A stretch of 64,000 nt of DNA from Viola odorata (Eukaryota > Streptophyta > Magnoliopsida > Malpighiales > Violaceae). The notes below the pieces were generated by a model. It was given only the letters and a program-made list of their open reading frames with translations, was not told the DNA's origin and ran no database searches. The stretch spans positions 38,759,656 through 38,823,655 of the forward strand of contig OY829539.1 in assembly GCA_963691705.1 (NCBI GenBank), read 5' to 3'. The position numbers and the translations under genes were made by a program. The stretch's first letter is position 1; every line of letters begins with the position of its first letter. Positions 1-11,370 of this stretch are shown piece by piece.

Positions 1-312
1 CAGCAAGCTGAATGGCTAGGTTGGTAGGTCTGAGAGGTTCGAGCCCTAGATGATCAAGGGCATGACATTAAGTCCTGCCCCCAAATCACATATGGCTTTT
101 CTGATGTCGATTGTACCGATTCGGTAGGGAATGATGAACATTCCTTGATCCTTGCATTTCAGAGGGATCTTCCTCTAGATATGGGCAGAACCGTTTGCTC
201 CTACACTGATCTTGTTAAATTCAATCAATTTACTCTTGTTCGTGCACAACTGTTTCAGGAACTTGGCATAGCGGGGCACATTTTTAACTGCTTGGAGGAG
301 AGGGATGTTTAC
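1..312 (-). pseudogene. pro: Element A protease fragment
   Basis: Retroviral-type aspartic protease region, one frame off from gag, entered near 312 with the Athila-typical VNIPLLQAVKNVPRYAKFL stretch. The catalytic motif DLGA (Asp codon at 87-85) is in the expected place and is followed by GLNVMPL. In-frame stops occur after AHI and after the active site, and the rest is cut by the window edge. The boundary frameshift with gag near 311 means gag-pro is not open. Classification comes from the order of motifs; the remainder of pol cannot be seen. Confidence 0.7.
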
Positions 313-1934
313 AACCATCTTACTGACCTCGATGAATCAGGGCCTTTTGGGCTCTTCGCTCTAGGTTTTGGCTTGATTTCAGACTCTAGAGAGTTTCCAA
401 TGTCGGGGGCAGGATATGCCGGAGGAGTCAAGGTCGTTCCACTTCGTAAAGTTATTGCACAGACATTGTGTTTCAGATTGGTTTTAGTTTGGGGTGGAAA
501 TCCCCCTTGATTCTTCAGCTCCTTCATCTCCGCCATTAAGGTACTCACGTGCTTTTGAAGTTCCTCGATTTCCTTTTGTTGTTCAGGGTTTCGAGGTAGT
601 TCTGTATTCGGGGGAACGACGAAAGTCTGGTCTTGAGGTTCTTGGCGTTGATACTGATTATACGTGGGACGAGGTCTGAAGTTCTGCATGTTGGGAGGGG
701 GTGGGTGATTTCCATAAGGATTTTGTTGTTGCTGGCTAGGGCCAGACAACTGAGGATTGGGAACCCATCCTAGATTTTGTTGCTTCCAGCCCTGGTTGTA
801 GTTTTGACCATATGGGGCCTGGGTGTACTGACCAGCAACGTTCACTTGGATTTCGTCTGGGATATGGGGGCATGCATTTGTGGGGTGGTCCACAAAATTA
901 CAAATTTGACAGGCCTTGACTGGTGCAGACTGTCCTGCTATGAAATTCTGAAACATTCCCATAAGAGAGGTTAATTGGTTCTTTAATGCTGCAACTTGGG
1001 CGTCTTGGGCTTGACTGTTGCCAACCTCAGTTGTGGCATTCTTGGCCATGAGTTCGATGGTAGCCTTTGCAGCAGCTGGTGTAAGAGCAGTGAGAGAGCC
1101 CTTGGCACCAACGTTGAGAAGGGCCTTGTCGTGAGCCTTGAGGCCTTTACAGAAATACTGAATAAAGGCATGCTCGCTGAGATTGTGCGAGGGGCACATA
1201 GACTGCATCTTTAGATATCTTTCATAATACTAGGCCAGATCCTCTTCTTTTCTCTAGACTATGGATATAAGCTGTTTGAGCGTGGTGTTGGCGATAGATG
1301 CTGGATAGTACTTCTCAGTGAAGATCTTGGAAATTTCCGCCAAAGAGTGGATGGATCTTGGCGGCAGGTTGTAATACCAGTCGAGGGCATCATCTTTGAG
1401 AGACCACATAAAAGCGCGCAGCTTTGCTTGCTTAATGCTGACGTTAGGAGGTTTCATGGCCTCGCAGACTGAGTGGAGCTGTTGGAGGTGACGAAGAGAA
1501 CTTTCTTTAGGGACACCTCGGAAGGTAGGTAGATGATGCATGACGGCTGATTTAAGGGTCCAATCATGAGGGACAACAGGCCAGATAATACAACTGCTCG
1601 ACATGTCGGGGGCTGCATTAAGGTGGTCTATGGATTGCTGGTTTGGAGGAGGTGGTGGTGGGTCTTTAGGACGCACATAATCATCCTAGTTTTCCATGGC
1701 TGGGATATCAAGGAAGGCGGTTGCAGGAATTTCGGGACCTCAATGTAGATAATCGAGGTTTTGATAGAACTGATGGGCTGGGTCGGCCAGATTGAGAGGT
1801 TGTCTTTCGAGGGCAGGATGAGGAATTCCTCTACACTGGGTAGAAGGTCCTCTAGCTTGTCTCCGAAGTCCTTTTTTGGTTCTGGTCAACTCGAGATCTA
1901 AAGGGAGTAGATCTGGTGCAGATCTCCTAGTCAT
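309..1934 (-). pseudogene. gag: Element A gag, broken by four in-frame stops
   Basis: This would encode the nucleocapsid/capsid polyprotein. One reading frame runs from an ATG at 1934-1932 (starting MTRRSAPDLLPLD) to 309 without a frame change. It is cut by stops at 1742-1740 (TGA), 1688-1686 (TAG), 1256-1254 (TAG) and 1232-1230 (TAG). The retrotransposon gag core lies about 1620-1150, with the typical LKDDALDWYYNLP segment. A zinc knuckle CQICNFVDHPTNAC (C-X2-C-X4-H-X4-C) is at 911-870. The C-terminal linker carries the ITLRSGT motif. Athila gags are normally fused to pol; here the frame stops at 309-311 and protease continues in another frame. All four stops could derive from CAG or CGA by one C-to-T change. 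Confidence 0.82.
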
Positions 1935-1967
1935 ACAAGTAAAGTGAAATAAATTTGTACCATTCAA

Positions 1968-1985
1968 TCCCTGGGAACGGCGCCA
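1968..1985 (-). other. Element A primer binding site (tRNA-Asp-like)
   Basis: On the minus strand, five bases (AATTT) after the LTR end, the sequence TGGCGCCGTTCCCAGGG begins. It matches the tRNA-Asp-type PBS usual for Athila elements (TGGCGCCGTTGCCGGGG) except at two positions. Its place right after the LTR fixes the orientation and the 5' LTR boundary. Confidence 0.75.
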
Positions 1986-1990
1986 AAATT

Positions 1991-3614
1991 TGATCGTCAC
2001 TCAAATATACTTATATATTTCCTGATGCCTAAATGCACAAATAAATGTGTACATGGCAAGACAGGGTCGAACCACAGAGATTGAAGGAATAATATCTCAA
2101 TTTCGATGTATGACAGGGAATAAATGTAGCCAAATACAAAAGTAACACAAGGGGGCGGGGGGGTTATATTGATTAACGAATTAATCAACGTAGATCTGGG
2201 AGCTAACAAGATAAATAATTAAAATAGCAAATCCCAACAGAAAAGTAACAATCATTCGAGGGCTCAATTGCAAAGAACAATCGAGGGCAAGATCACAAAA
2301 AGCAATTCAAGGGCAAGATAATAAGAAAGATAGTAGGAGAGATATAAATATGATGGGAAGAGATCTTAGCAAAAGGTGTTCTCGAGTTGCTTTCTAGGTC
2401 AGTTAGTCATGGACACAAAAATATTCCAAACTCGTGCACATACCTACTATAGGGGCCATGTTTCCACGTAGCCCCCCTACTCACCTTCGTAGGTAGAAGC
2501 CACCCCTTGTTTCCACATATGAGTTGGCCTTGACGTTTCGCCGTCCTCTCAGGCACGAATATGGGGAGGCACTATTCAAAATGCCCATGAAGTGGAGGCA
2601 AGACAGATATAGGTCGTGACATCTCAGTGTGTCAAGCTCGCATCACATACCCTAAATGACCGTTTACCCCTAGACGAAAGACCTCTCGTGATGTCTCCAC
2701 TAGGTTTCTAGTATTAACTCAAGGATTCGCATTAGTTATAACTAAGAGAATGACAACACTCACATAGAAATATCAACAGTTGATCAAGCCCTCAACATTT
2801 CTATATAAGCATGGGAATAAAATGATAAACAACCGAATATGACAAGAGAATATATTAAGCATGCATTAGGCCTCTTAACTGAACCTTACAAACCTTGAAA
2901 CACCCTTTACTAAGAAGATAGGACTTAGCTGCTCATAACAAAATATACACAGAAAGTAGAAGGGGAAAATAACATAAACAAAATTAAAGGAAATAAAAGA
3001 GAAGTGTATTAGATAAAACCGATTGTGTAAATCCAAGCTTTCCCTTTTACAAACTTACGGCGGTGCTCAAAAAGAGGAAGAGAGAATCCCTAAAAACTAG
3101 GTAAAAGTGAGAGAGTGTCTTGGGACAATCGTCCATGCAAAAACCCTAAAGCTAAGCTTATATAGCCTAAAAACTAGCTAGGGGACAAAATACAACTAAA
3201 GGAGAGGGTGTCGGCGCTTAGGAGGGTGCCAACACACAGGGGGGGACGCTCCATTGGCAGAGAATATTCTGGAATGTTCTGGAAGCGCCTGACACCTTCT
3301 AGAAATGCTTGGGATCCCTTGCGAATCTTTGAAGATTCCTTTGTTTGGCTCTTTGATCTTTGATCTGATGCGGATGTGTCGAGGGCACAAGACAGCTCAC
3401 TAGTCTGATTAGCATCGAGGGCACGATGACATTCCACTCTTCTATGCCTCAATCTTCGAAACTCCAGAAATCCTTCAAAAATGCTTATTTTCGCTCTTTT
3501 CTCCCTTTAGGCACTGATCTGCAAAAATATGGGAAAAATGGGCAAATCAGAAGTATCATACCCTCGAAAAGGTTGAAATAAGTGAGAAAAAACTATAATA
3601 GAAACACGCTATCA
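1991..3614 (-). repeat. Element A 5' LTR (1,624 bp)
   Basis: Bounded by TGAT at 1991 and ATCA at 3611-3614, so the LTR has a 4-bp terminal inverted repeat. The PBS abuts its lower end and unrelated Ogre gag DNA starts at 3615. A TATA-like CTATATAAG lies on the minus strand at 3165-3157, a plausible promoter for minus-strand transcription. No long open frame of interest lies inside. Confidence 0.78.
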
Positions 3615-4646
3615 GGGGCCTTGAAAGTGTTCACGAGGATAGCTATGAGCTCTTTGTGGCTCAACGGAGGAGAAATTCTAGCCGCTAGCTCCCTCAATCT
3701 TTGAGTGTAGGTCTTCACCGATTCACCGATTTTCTTTTTTATGTCTTGAAGATCTGAGTGGTCCGGTGCTACCTCTATGTTGAACTTGTATTGCTTGAAG
3801 AAAGCGTCAGATAAATCTCTCCAAGTCTTGATTTTGGCTCAGTCTAGGCCCATGTACCAAGTCAAAGCATGCTTGGCCAAGCTTTCCCTGAATAAGTTGA
3901 TCAATAGAGGCTCATTGTGTATCATCTCGGCCATTTTGTTGCAATAGGCCTTGAGGTGAGTCCTTGGGCATTCGACCCCCGTATACTTCCCAAAATCAAG
4001 AATTTTGTATTTCATAGGCATTATGATCCCCGGGACCATGCACATATCAACGGGACCCGTAGGGTCGAAGGGATAAGTTCCTTCCATAGCCCTGAGTCTT
4101 TCTTCTAACAGGCTCAATCTATCCATGTTTGGTCTTTCTGTGATGACAGTGTTAGGACCAAGGGGTGGTAGAGGTTTACACGGGAATTGTGGCGTCTGAT
4201 GGACAATAGGAGGCCGAATTTTTAGAGGTTTAGGAATTGGGATTTGAGTACAGTGGCTCGGAGGTGGGCGGAGATACTGGGATTCTTGATGGACATGATT
4301 GCTACTAGAGTCCAAGGTGATATTAGCCAAAGGGTGCTGAAGAGATGCATCAATTCCTTCACCTGTGTGGGCTACAGGGTTCGTGGTGGTAGGTGCGATG
4401 AAGGGATCAATCTATTTCCATTGACCCCCATGACCGAAAAATGATTGGGGCATCGAAGAACCCGCGACGACGAATGAAGAGGTAGGCCCCATCGTTTGAG
4501 TGGGATAAAAACTAGGTGGGAATTCAGTAGTGGCCTCATCTCGCTTTTTTCGGCTTTAGCGACCCTTCTGTAGTAACCCTAACCTGTTCCTCTAACTCTG
4601 CTATTCTGGTTGCCAATGTCTCTTCTGTTTTAGGTTGTTCGACCAT
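3615..4646 (-). pseudogene. gag: Element B: truncated Ogre/Tat gag
   Basis: N-terminal two thirds of a gag closely related to that of element G (52818-51037). The ATG at 4646-4644 starts MVEQPKTEETLATRIAELEE, a short coiled coil as in G. The frame is lost about 4490-4560 and resumes 4330-3839 with a proline-rich linker and the capsid core (motif YCNKMAEMIHNEPLL, shared with G). A TGA at 3841-3839 falls where G has Arg (MGLDRARI). The frame runs on to 3615, where the LTR of A begins. The missing C-terminal part should lie left of the window, beyond A. Confidence 0.78.
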
Positions 4647-4978
4647 TTTTCATGCTCAAAGTCTAGTTATGGGGAGCCTGGGTGGAGTAATCTGCTTTCT
4701 GGGAGCTATTGTTTAACTTGAAAAAGAAAGAAAGAAAAAGATAGTAAGTATGGGCGATGTGATCCCGAGGCCTCCACGCTGCTTGTTCACTCTTACGGCC
4801 ACACTTTCACTTAATACTTTTAGGACGAATGAGGAGACAAGATTTTGGTGAAGATACAAAGGAAGCTTTTATTCATTCTAACGACGCAACGTACTCTTGG
4901 ATGCTATCAACGAAACCCTCGAAACAAACCCGCGCGAGTAGCTAATGTTATCATGCTTGGAAAATCTCTTTCGCGACA
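4647..4978 (-). repeat. Element B leader upstream of gag
   Basis: Non-coding DNA similar by eye to G between gag and ORF1 (52819-53200), including the 'cttcacttaatacttttaggacg'-type block near 4805 and the 'gaagc-tttattcattc' block near 4865. Similarity fades about 4980. Confidence 0.6.
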
Positions 4979-6610
4979 TGTTTCTGAGCATGTCTTTAGT
5001 TAAATAGAGAGGCCTTGATTGATGGTTTATTTTAGATGTTTTATTGTCTCTTTTCCTAGTAATTGAGATGATAAGTTTGCTACTTTAAGCCCTTTTGCTT
5101 CCTTTCTCTATAAACAGCCTTTGGAGCATCAATCTGAAGGAAAGGAGCAGAAAGCTTGAAGATTAGAGCCTAAATCAATCATCTGGTGTTGAAGTCCCAT
5201 TTTCAGCCTTGCTGCCTTGAAGTTGGTCCTTTCGTCCCAAGGCCACTTCACCATTTTGCCGAAATCAGCTCTCCTCTAGGCCTCGACAAGAAGCGACCTA
5301 ACGGAATTCCAGCTGGATCTGCACTCACCATGATTTTTCGTGCCATAATTATTTACTTCTTGAGTGCATTTCTTGTCTTCTTGGAACTCATTTTTATCAG
5401 ACACAAGACTTCTTGGGCCACTATTTATTATTCTCATGAGCTTGAAGACAATTTTGAAGGATGTATCAAACATTCTTCTTGGTTTGGAGAGAATATTCTC
5501 ACTAGTGTACAAGCACTTTGAAGACAATATCTTGGGAGCTTGTGAGCTGGTGTTGAACGACTTGGAAGAGGAGTTTGCAGGCAGTGGGAGGACCATTTAA
5601 GATAGCAAGTTCGGACTGAAGAAGTAACAAGGACAAGAGAGGACAGTAGAGAGAAAATCAGCATTTTCCAACCTTTTTCCAGAAATTCCAGCTTTCTTTG
5701 TAATTTCGGATTTGAACTTCTTTTGTTATTTTTGATTATGTATTGTAACTAAACACCAGGTTCCTGGTAGGGATCAGAGATTGGTTGGTTTGTTGATTGT
5801 GAGACTTGTTTAAGCTTAATAGAAATGAATTTCATATTTCAATCCTTCTTGTTTTAACTTTAAACTTGTCTTTGTTAATTTTGAACTTGATCACCTCGAA
5901 TTTAATTTGGACAAGTGTAGTCAGTTCTCTTGTGATTAAATCACTCTTAGAGAACAATAGTAGACGATTCAGCAGGGTATGAGGGGCATTTACTTGGTCT
6001 AAGCTGAAAGAAGGAGTTGAACTAGGCTATCATCCCATCCCAAGGCCATGAGAAGGGCCGACCTAGGTGACAGCTGGGTCAAGTGCCAGACTAGACCAGA
6101 CTTGTGGATGACGAATTACTCCCACGTCTAGAAGAGGGACCTCACTGTTTCTAATCCCTTTGTCGAAGGCTCTGCATAGCCAAGCAAAGTGGCGGATTAG
6201 AATCTTAGGATGAGCTTAGGAAGATTAGGGTGTTTAAAATGAAGTGATTCTTTTAATACACTTTTATAGCAGGTTAGGGAATCTAGTGTGAACTGGTTCC
6301 ACAACTTCTTCTATGAAAACCATTTCGAAAATGTATTTTGTCAATGATCAACAACTTGCCATTGCCATCTCGTTATGATCTCTACCCGGAATTCTTTCTC
6401 AACTGTAATCCTCTCTATTTTACAACTATTTTTATTGTATGCAACTGATTTTAATTCGACTGTATTTCCGTTTAATCATAAACTTCACCCCAAAACTTGG
6501 TTCTTTACTTGGTTATTTGCAGGTTCATCAAGAATTAGACAAGCTTGTCCTTGTGGGATCGATCCTCTCATCACTATCTACATTCATTTGTAGTTTAGCT
6601 CTGAGTTGTA
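4979..6610 (+). repeat. Unclassified LTR-like block interrupting element B
   Basis: About 1.6 kb with no retroelement protein. Features suggesting a plus-strand LTR are a TATA-like CTATAAAC near 5110, a T-rich stretch with polyA-like signals near 5700-5870, and a conserved-looking end 'ccttgtgggatcgatcct' near 6550 of the kind seen in Athila-type LTR ends. No PBS follows it and no clean target duplication was found. Open frames inside (e.g. 5186-5521) have no recognised domain. It could be a solo LTR or just a fragment. Confidence 0.35.
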
Positions 6611-7593
6611 TTTTTAATTTTATGCGGGACATGCGACGGTCCCATCAGGCCTCATGCTCAAAAGACCTATCAAGAGGAGTAGAGCGATGAATGTCATTCT
6701 ATGGATCGGAGCCACGATGAGCAAAGATGATACAACCATGCTTGGAGCCCTTCTGACGATGAACGAGCAACATTCGGAGGCAGAAAACACATTTGAAGAA
6801 TTTTTGGGCCGAAGCTGGCGGCATGCCGCTAGGCTCCAGGCGACATGCTACCATACACCAAATCGGGAGACAAATGCGGACCTTTGAAGGATTTCCTTGG
6901 GACTTTCGTACCACCATTTGGTTTATACTTATACCTTGGCATTCAGTCTTTGGACGATGAACTTTGACTGAGTCGTGATTACCCCGAAGTTTGCAATCGT
7001 CGTTGGTCGTTTGCGCGTGAAACATGCGTGCATCATTTTCCGCTTTACAATTTTGTGCTTTTTGAATTTCGTGCATGTTCACGACAAATCGGCCGTTTTC
7101 CACTCTTCCCTCTCAATCTTTGGCTTTCGTTCATATTTGAGTGCGTTCCTAAACCAATTCTAAGCGTTAGGTTTTTTGTGGGCCCCATGTCATTATTTCT
7201 GGGAAGGTTATTTTTTCGTAAGTGATGGCCACTTGACGCTTTTGGATGAACAAACGAAATTTCTTTTAAAAGGTAAAGGCACTCATTTAATAAGTATCCG
7301 AATAAGTATGAATTTTGTCATTTTACGAACTTCGTCCAAAAAAGGTTACAACCATTGCAAGCTTGACTAACTATCTAGACTTATCCAAAAAGCTAGTAGA
7401 CAAAAGTCTAGGAACATCATTACATGGGGCAATATCAAGGTAGCAGATGCACGATTTCCTTTGAAGGCGTCATCCTTGGAAGTCGGCATCCGTTTGCTTA
7501 TTCCAAAAGTATTCTAACGACGTAATCTATTAAAGGAAAATTAATTTACCATCTCAAGGTCATTTTATTTTGAAACCCACATTTCGGTAGTGC
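6611..7593. other. Intergenic/eroded repeat, weak resemblance to Ogre leader
   Basis: No gene is seen. Short blocks (about 6635-6720 and 7270-7420, e.g. 'tttaataagtatccgaa') resemble the G leader around 53200-53560, which would make this the continuation of element B after the LTR-like insertion. The resemblance is weak and unaligned. The middle (6750-7260) shows nothing recognisable. Confidence 0.3.
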
Positions 7594-7601
7594 ACCGAAA
7601 G

Positions 7602-8709
7602 TAGGGGTGTAAACGGGCCGGTACGGTCCGGTTTTGGGGGGAAAACCGGACTTAACTGGAATTTTCAGTTCGGTTCGATTCGGTTCCCGATTTTTTTATT
7701 ATTTATTTTTTTTGCAAAACGACATCATTTAGTGGTTAAACACGCTGTTTTAGTTCTTTCACAAAACGACGTCATTTCGGTCATTAGGAAAAACGACGTC
7801 ATGTTAGTGTTTGATCAAAACGACGTCGTTTTAGTGTTTGATCAAAACGACGTCGTTTTGTTGTTAAACACACAGTTTTGATTTTTTTTTAAATATTGCT
7901 TTGATTTTACAATTTATAAATGATAGCCTAATATTATAAAGATATTTTAGTAAGATAAATATTTAAATTTTATAATAAAAACATATATAAATTTCAAGTG
8001 ATTAAATATTAATAAATAATTGTTAAACATATATTGAAATGAATGAATATGTTTAACAATTATCTAGTCAAGAAGTATCGTGCTTCATGTCGAGGCTAAC
8101 ATATACATATAAATAATTTTCAAGTATAATCATACTTCATACAAAGATAAAATTAAATCACTTACATTTAGAGCTTCAAAAATATCCTTGAACAATAAAA
8201 TAGTTAATTAGTTATACCCATGTATTGCGTAACACATTAATACAATTTAAATTAAAATCCTAAACCTCTAAAAATTAACTCAAGTAAACAATGATATTGA
8301 AATATAGATACCATAAATCTAAATCATAAATGTCCATTAACCATTATGCAAATTCATTATTTTAGTTGTCATCTAATTAGTAATTATATTTTTTATGACA
8401 ATTGATATCATTCTTTTTTACAACAATATAATTCTCTTTTTATTAAGTAAAATATTGAACAATAAACATATATCCACGATTAATGTATGTACTAGACTAA
8501 GAATTAATGGAAATATTACTAGTACATTTTGTATGATTAATAATTACTGGTTTTAGTTTATACATATAGTTGACTAATGACATGGATATTATTTTTTTTT
8601 TCAAAAAAAAATTAATTGCTCTCAAACGGTTCAAACGGTTCTACGGTTCGGGTCAAAATTCTCCGGTTCCAGTTCGGTTTTCGATTCGGTCCGGTTTCTT
8701 ACACCCCTA
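7602..8709. mobile_element. Complete non-autonomous hAT-type element (1,108 bp)
   Basis: The termini are 11-bp perfect inverted repeats TAGGGGTGTAA (7602-7612 and 8699-8709). They are flanked by a perfect 8-bp direct repeat ACCGAAAG (7594-7601 and 8710-8717), the duplication length of hAT transposases. Just inside both ends are CGGTTCGG-type subterminal repeats. The interior is AT-rich and has no open frame of transposase size, so it would move only with a transposase supplied elsewhere. Ends and target duplication are seen directly; the superfamily follows from them. Confidence 0.9.
7768..7854. repeat. 27-bp tandem repeat of GACGTC palindromes in the hAT element
   Basis: GACGTC occurs at 7768, 7795, 7822 and 7849, an exact 27-bp period. 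Two copies sit in the perfect palindrome AAAACGACGTCGTTTT. A degenerate fifth copy (GACATC) lies near 7731. GACGTC is the core bound by plant bZIP factors, so a regulatory role is possible but not shown. Confidence 0.8.
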
Positions 8710-8837
8710 ACCGAAAGAAATTTAGTTTTGATCGAGTTGCAAATTAATTCATCCACCTCCTACTTCTAATTGAACTAGGTATGTAATTAATGCTCATTGA
8801 TGAGCTAGACACATGAGAGAAACCGCAGGTCCACTAG

Positions 8838-9433
8838 TGATGCGCTCTAGCTCATTGTGAAATGAGCCGTAGTGCATGGAGGTGGTTAGGTTCTAGCCCG
8901 AGAAGTCACACTATACGTTGACATGAAACAAGTATAAGTACACACAAAAGTAGGACTCAGAAACGCAGCGGACGGAAGGAAGATAAGATATAAAAGATAG
9001 GAGGAGGTTACCGTTGGAGTGAAGACGGACGAAATGGAAGACATTGAACACGACGCATAGTATAGAACATACACGAGACTTGAAGAACACAATGCTGGGA
9101 ACGATAGGTGATGCGCATATATATTTTGTACACAAAATAACAATCAACGATTACAAGGTTTGATTTCCCAAAGAGCGATAGGTAGGAGTATTCTCAACTC
9201 AAGTTATCTCTCTCAAGGAAGGAAGGGTGAGTTTAGAGGTGAAAGGAGAGGAGTATTCTCACTCTAAAATTTCACTCAAATTCTAAACTAAACTATAAAA
9301 TGAAAGGGGTAACCTATTTATACATTGTTGGCCTTACAAAATAAATTGAGAGATTTGTGGTACCATTACCAAGGCCTTGCTGCTCGATCCCGGTATGGTG
9401 TGCGATAAGTGTCTAGGTCCGATGGTACCATCA
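8838..9433 (-). repeat. Element C 3' LTR (upper boundary approximate)
   Basis: Lower end TGATGCGCTC at 8838 matches the 5' LTR copy at 29457. Homology runs about 380 bp, to 9215/29837. The 5' copy is truncated there, so the upper end is not confirmed. A minus-strand TATAAATAG-like box is near 9327-9318. I place the end at ATCA (9433) because it gives a TGATG/CATCA inverted terminus, but no clear polypurine tract adjoins it, and an end near 9480 is possible. Confidence 0.6.
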
Positions 9434-9486
9434 CCAAGATCTTGCTACTTGATCCTGGTATGGTGTGCGATAAGTGTCAAGGTCCG
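9357..9486. repeat. 65-bp direct duplication at the pol/LTR junction of C
   Basis: Two adjacent 65-bp units (9357-9421 and 9422-9486) share 'ggtatggtgtgcgataagtg' and the flanking sequence with a handful of mismatches. They lie between the pol stop and the LTR body of C. Confidence 0.75.
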
Positions 9487-9488
9487 GT

Positions 9489-10629
9489 TCTTGGTTTAAA
9501 GGGCTTCTTGGGTTGTTGTAGCCTCAATCCAAAGTGTCAGCTTCTTAGCCATGCTATGCGTGATTGGCCCTTAGGGCATGATGTCTTCGACTTTCAGGTT
9601 AGACGTGGTCATGAACACATCATCTCCTCCTCCTTTGAAAGTATTCACCCTCGAATCCATTTCTTGAGCGTCCGCGGTGACTTCATGGTAAAGAGATAAG
9701 TCATTAACATTAAATGTATTGCTTATTGACCTATACTCACGTGGGAGGTCTAGGACATAAGCATTGGCATTGACGCGGTGGAGGATTTGGAAAGGACCAT
9801 CGCCTAGTGAACTTAGTTTGTATCTCATTTGGTTAGGAAACCGATCCTTGCGCCAATGAATCCAATCCCATTGGCTGGGCTCAAATGAGGTAGGAGTCTT
9901 GCCTTTGTTACACTTGGCTGCCTCACGCTCGTTCATGCTTTCGATATTCTTGCGGACTTGCTTATGGAGCTTCTTGACTTCTGTGGCCTTGGCATTGCCA
10001 TCTACACACTTAAGAGAACTCACGGGCAAGGGTAAGAGATTGAGAGGGGTTAAGGGTTTGAACCCATAAACCACCTCAAAAGGGGTAAATACAATGGAAG
10101 AGTGGTATGCGTGATTATAGGAAAATTCAACAAATGCAAGACAACCTTCCCATTTCATTCCATGCTTAGTAACCATTACTCAAAGTTGTGATCCTAAAGT
10201 CCTATTCACCACCTCCATTTTCCCATCCATTTGTGGATGACATGTGGTGGAGAAGAGAAGTTTAGTACCTTACTTTGCCCATAGAGTCCGCCAAAAGTGA
10301 CTTAAAAACTTAGTGTCCCTATCACTCACAATGCTTTTAGGCATGCCATGGATGCGCACAATATGTTGGAAGAATAAATGTGCAATGTGTGTGGCGTCAT
10401 GTGTCTTTGAGCATGGTATGAAGTGTGCCATTTTTGACAAGCGATCAACCACAACAAAGATAGAGTCATTGTCATGTCTAGACCTAGGTAAGCCTAATAC
10501 AAAATCCATAGATAGGTCTACCCACGGGTGTTGAGCAATGGGAAGGGGCTTGTAAACCGCATGATGCTTGGATGTGGATTTAGCTTTCTTACAAACAATG
10601 CATCGGTTCATAATTTTATTTACAAACAA
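9489..10629 (-). pseudogene. int: Element C integrase and pol C-terminus
   Basis: One frame with stops at 10272-10270, near 10180 and after EDIMP near 9571. The zinc-binding N-terminus is cut: only the CIVC pair is left and the HH pair is missing. The catalytic core shows D (MDFVLGLP), D ([12 protein letters not shown]) and E (KMEVVNRTL). A DGPFQIL (GPY/F-type) module follows about 9800. The tail carries DSRVNTFKGGGDD and a GPITHSMAKKLTL motif, ending at 9489. It would join cDNA to target DNA in the nucleus; here it lacks its N-terminus and contains stops. Confidence 0.8.
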
Positions 10630-10634
10630 AGATA

Positions 10635-10789
10635 GAGTCTTTATTTCTCCAACAACAGGTAGCGGAGCCGAAGGTTCGGCTGGGCCTGAGTAATGGGCTT
10701 TGATGTGAGTGGCATGCTATGAATCTTCGGGCCGAACTGGAAAAAGTACGGTGAATCTCCGAGAGGAACTTGAAGTCGGTGGGTCGTGT
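10635..10789 (+). repeat. Inverted TRIM interior fragment
   Basis: The last ~20 bp of a TRIM LTR ('gtctttatttctccaaca') followed by the PBS half of the interior, in the orientation opposite to the rest of the array. Positions 10657-10785 are the reverse complement of about 11052-11182, with few mismatches. The two arms flank the LTR at 10790-10970, so a long hairpin is possible. Confidence 0.8.
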
Positions 10790-11370
10790 TGTTGGAGAAA
10801 TAAAGACTCACTCGAGTCTCTCTTAATGGAATGATACTGTCCGCTTTGGGCCTAAGCCCGCACGGTTTTCACAAAAGGCCTCATTCCATTAAGAAGATTC
10901 ACTCATCTTATATTTCGACTTTATTTCTCTTATCTTTCCGATGTGGGACTTTGGTTCGCACACCCCAACAATCTCTCCCTAGAACTAAGTACCACCAAGC
11001 CCACCATCTGAGCCCAATAATCTCCCTCTCGAACGAAGCCCTACATAGTCCTCAACAGGACCCACCGACTTCAAGTTCCTCTCGGAGATTCACCGTACTT
11101 TTTCCAGTTCGGCTCGGAGATTCATAGCGTGCCACCCACATCAAAGCCCATTACTCAAGCCCAGCCAAACCTTCGGCTCCGCTACCATTTGTTGGAGAAA
11201 TAAAGACTCACCCGAGTCTCTCTTAATGGAATGATATTGTCTGCTTTGGGCCTGAGCCCGCACGGTTTTCACAAAAGGCCTCATTCCATTAAGAAGATCC
11301 ACTCCTCTTATATTTAGTCTTTATTTCTCTCATCTTTCCGATGTGGGACTTTAGTTCGCACACCCCAACA
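10790..11370 (-). mobile_element. TRIM unit 1
   Basis: LTR 10790-10970, interior 10971-11189 (219 bp), LTR 11190-11370. The PBS (minus strand) is at 11188-11176, two bases from the LTR. The polypurine tract at the other end reads AGGGAGAGAT. The upper LTR is shared with TRIM unit 2. Confidence 0.85.

Larger units (their letters stand above)
1..3614 (-). mobile_element. Element A: partial Athila-like Ty3/gypsy retrotransposon
   Basis: The 5' part of an LTR retrotransposon is read on the minus strand: 5' LTR (1991-3614), PBS, gag and the start of protease, then it leaves the window at base 1. The Athila-like call rests on three things seen here: a PBS close to the tRNA-Asp type (TGGCGCCGTT start), a gag with a CX2CX4HX4C knuckle followed by an ITLRSGT motif, and a protease with a DLGA site. 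It is inserted in an Ogre-type gag, which resumes at 3615. The 3' half and the left target duplication lie outside the window, so the insertion cannot be closed. It is not coding-competent. Confidence 0.8.

Noticed and set aside
1..60. tRNA T-loop-like GGTTCGAGCCC
   Set aside because: No acceptor stem or anticodon arm around it; it is part of the pol of element A.
5186..5664. Overlapping frames of 76-111 codons
   Set aside because: Lie in an LTR-like block, on both strands, with no recognised domain.
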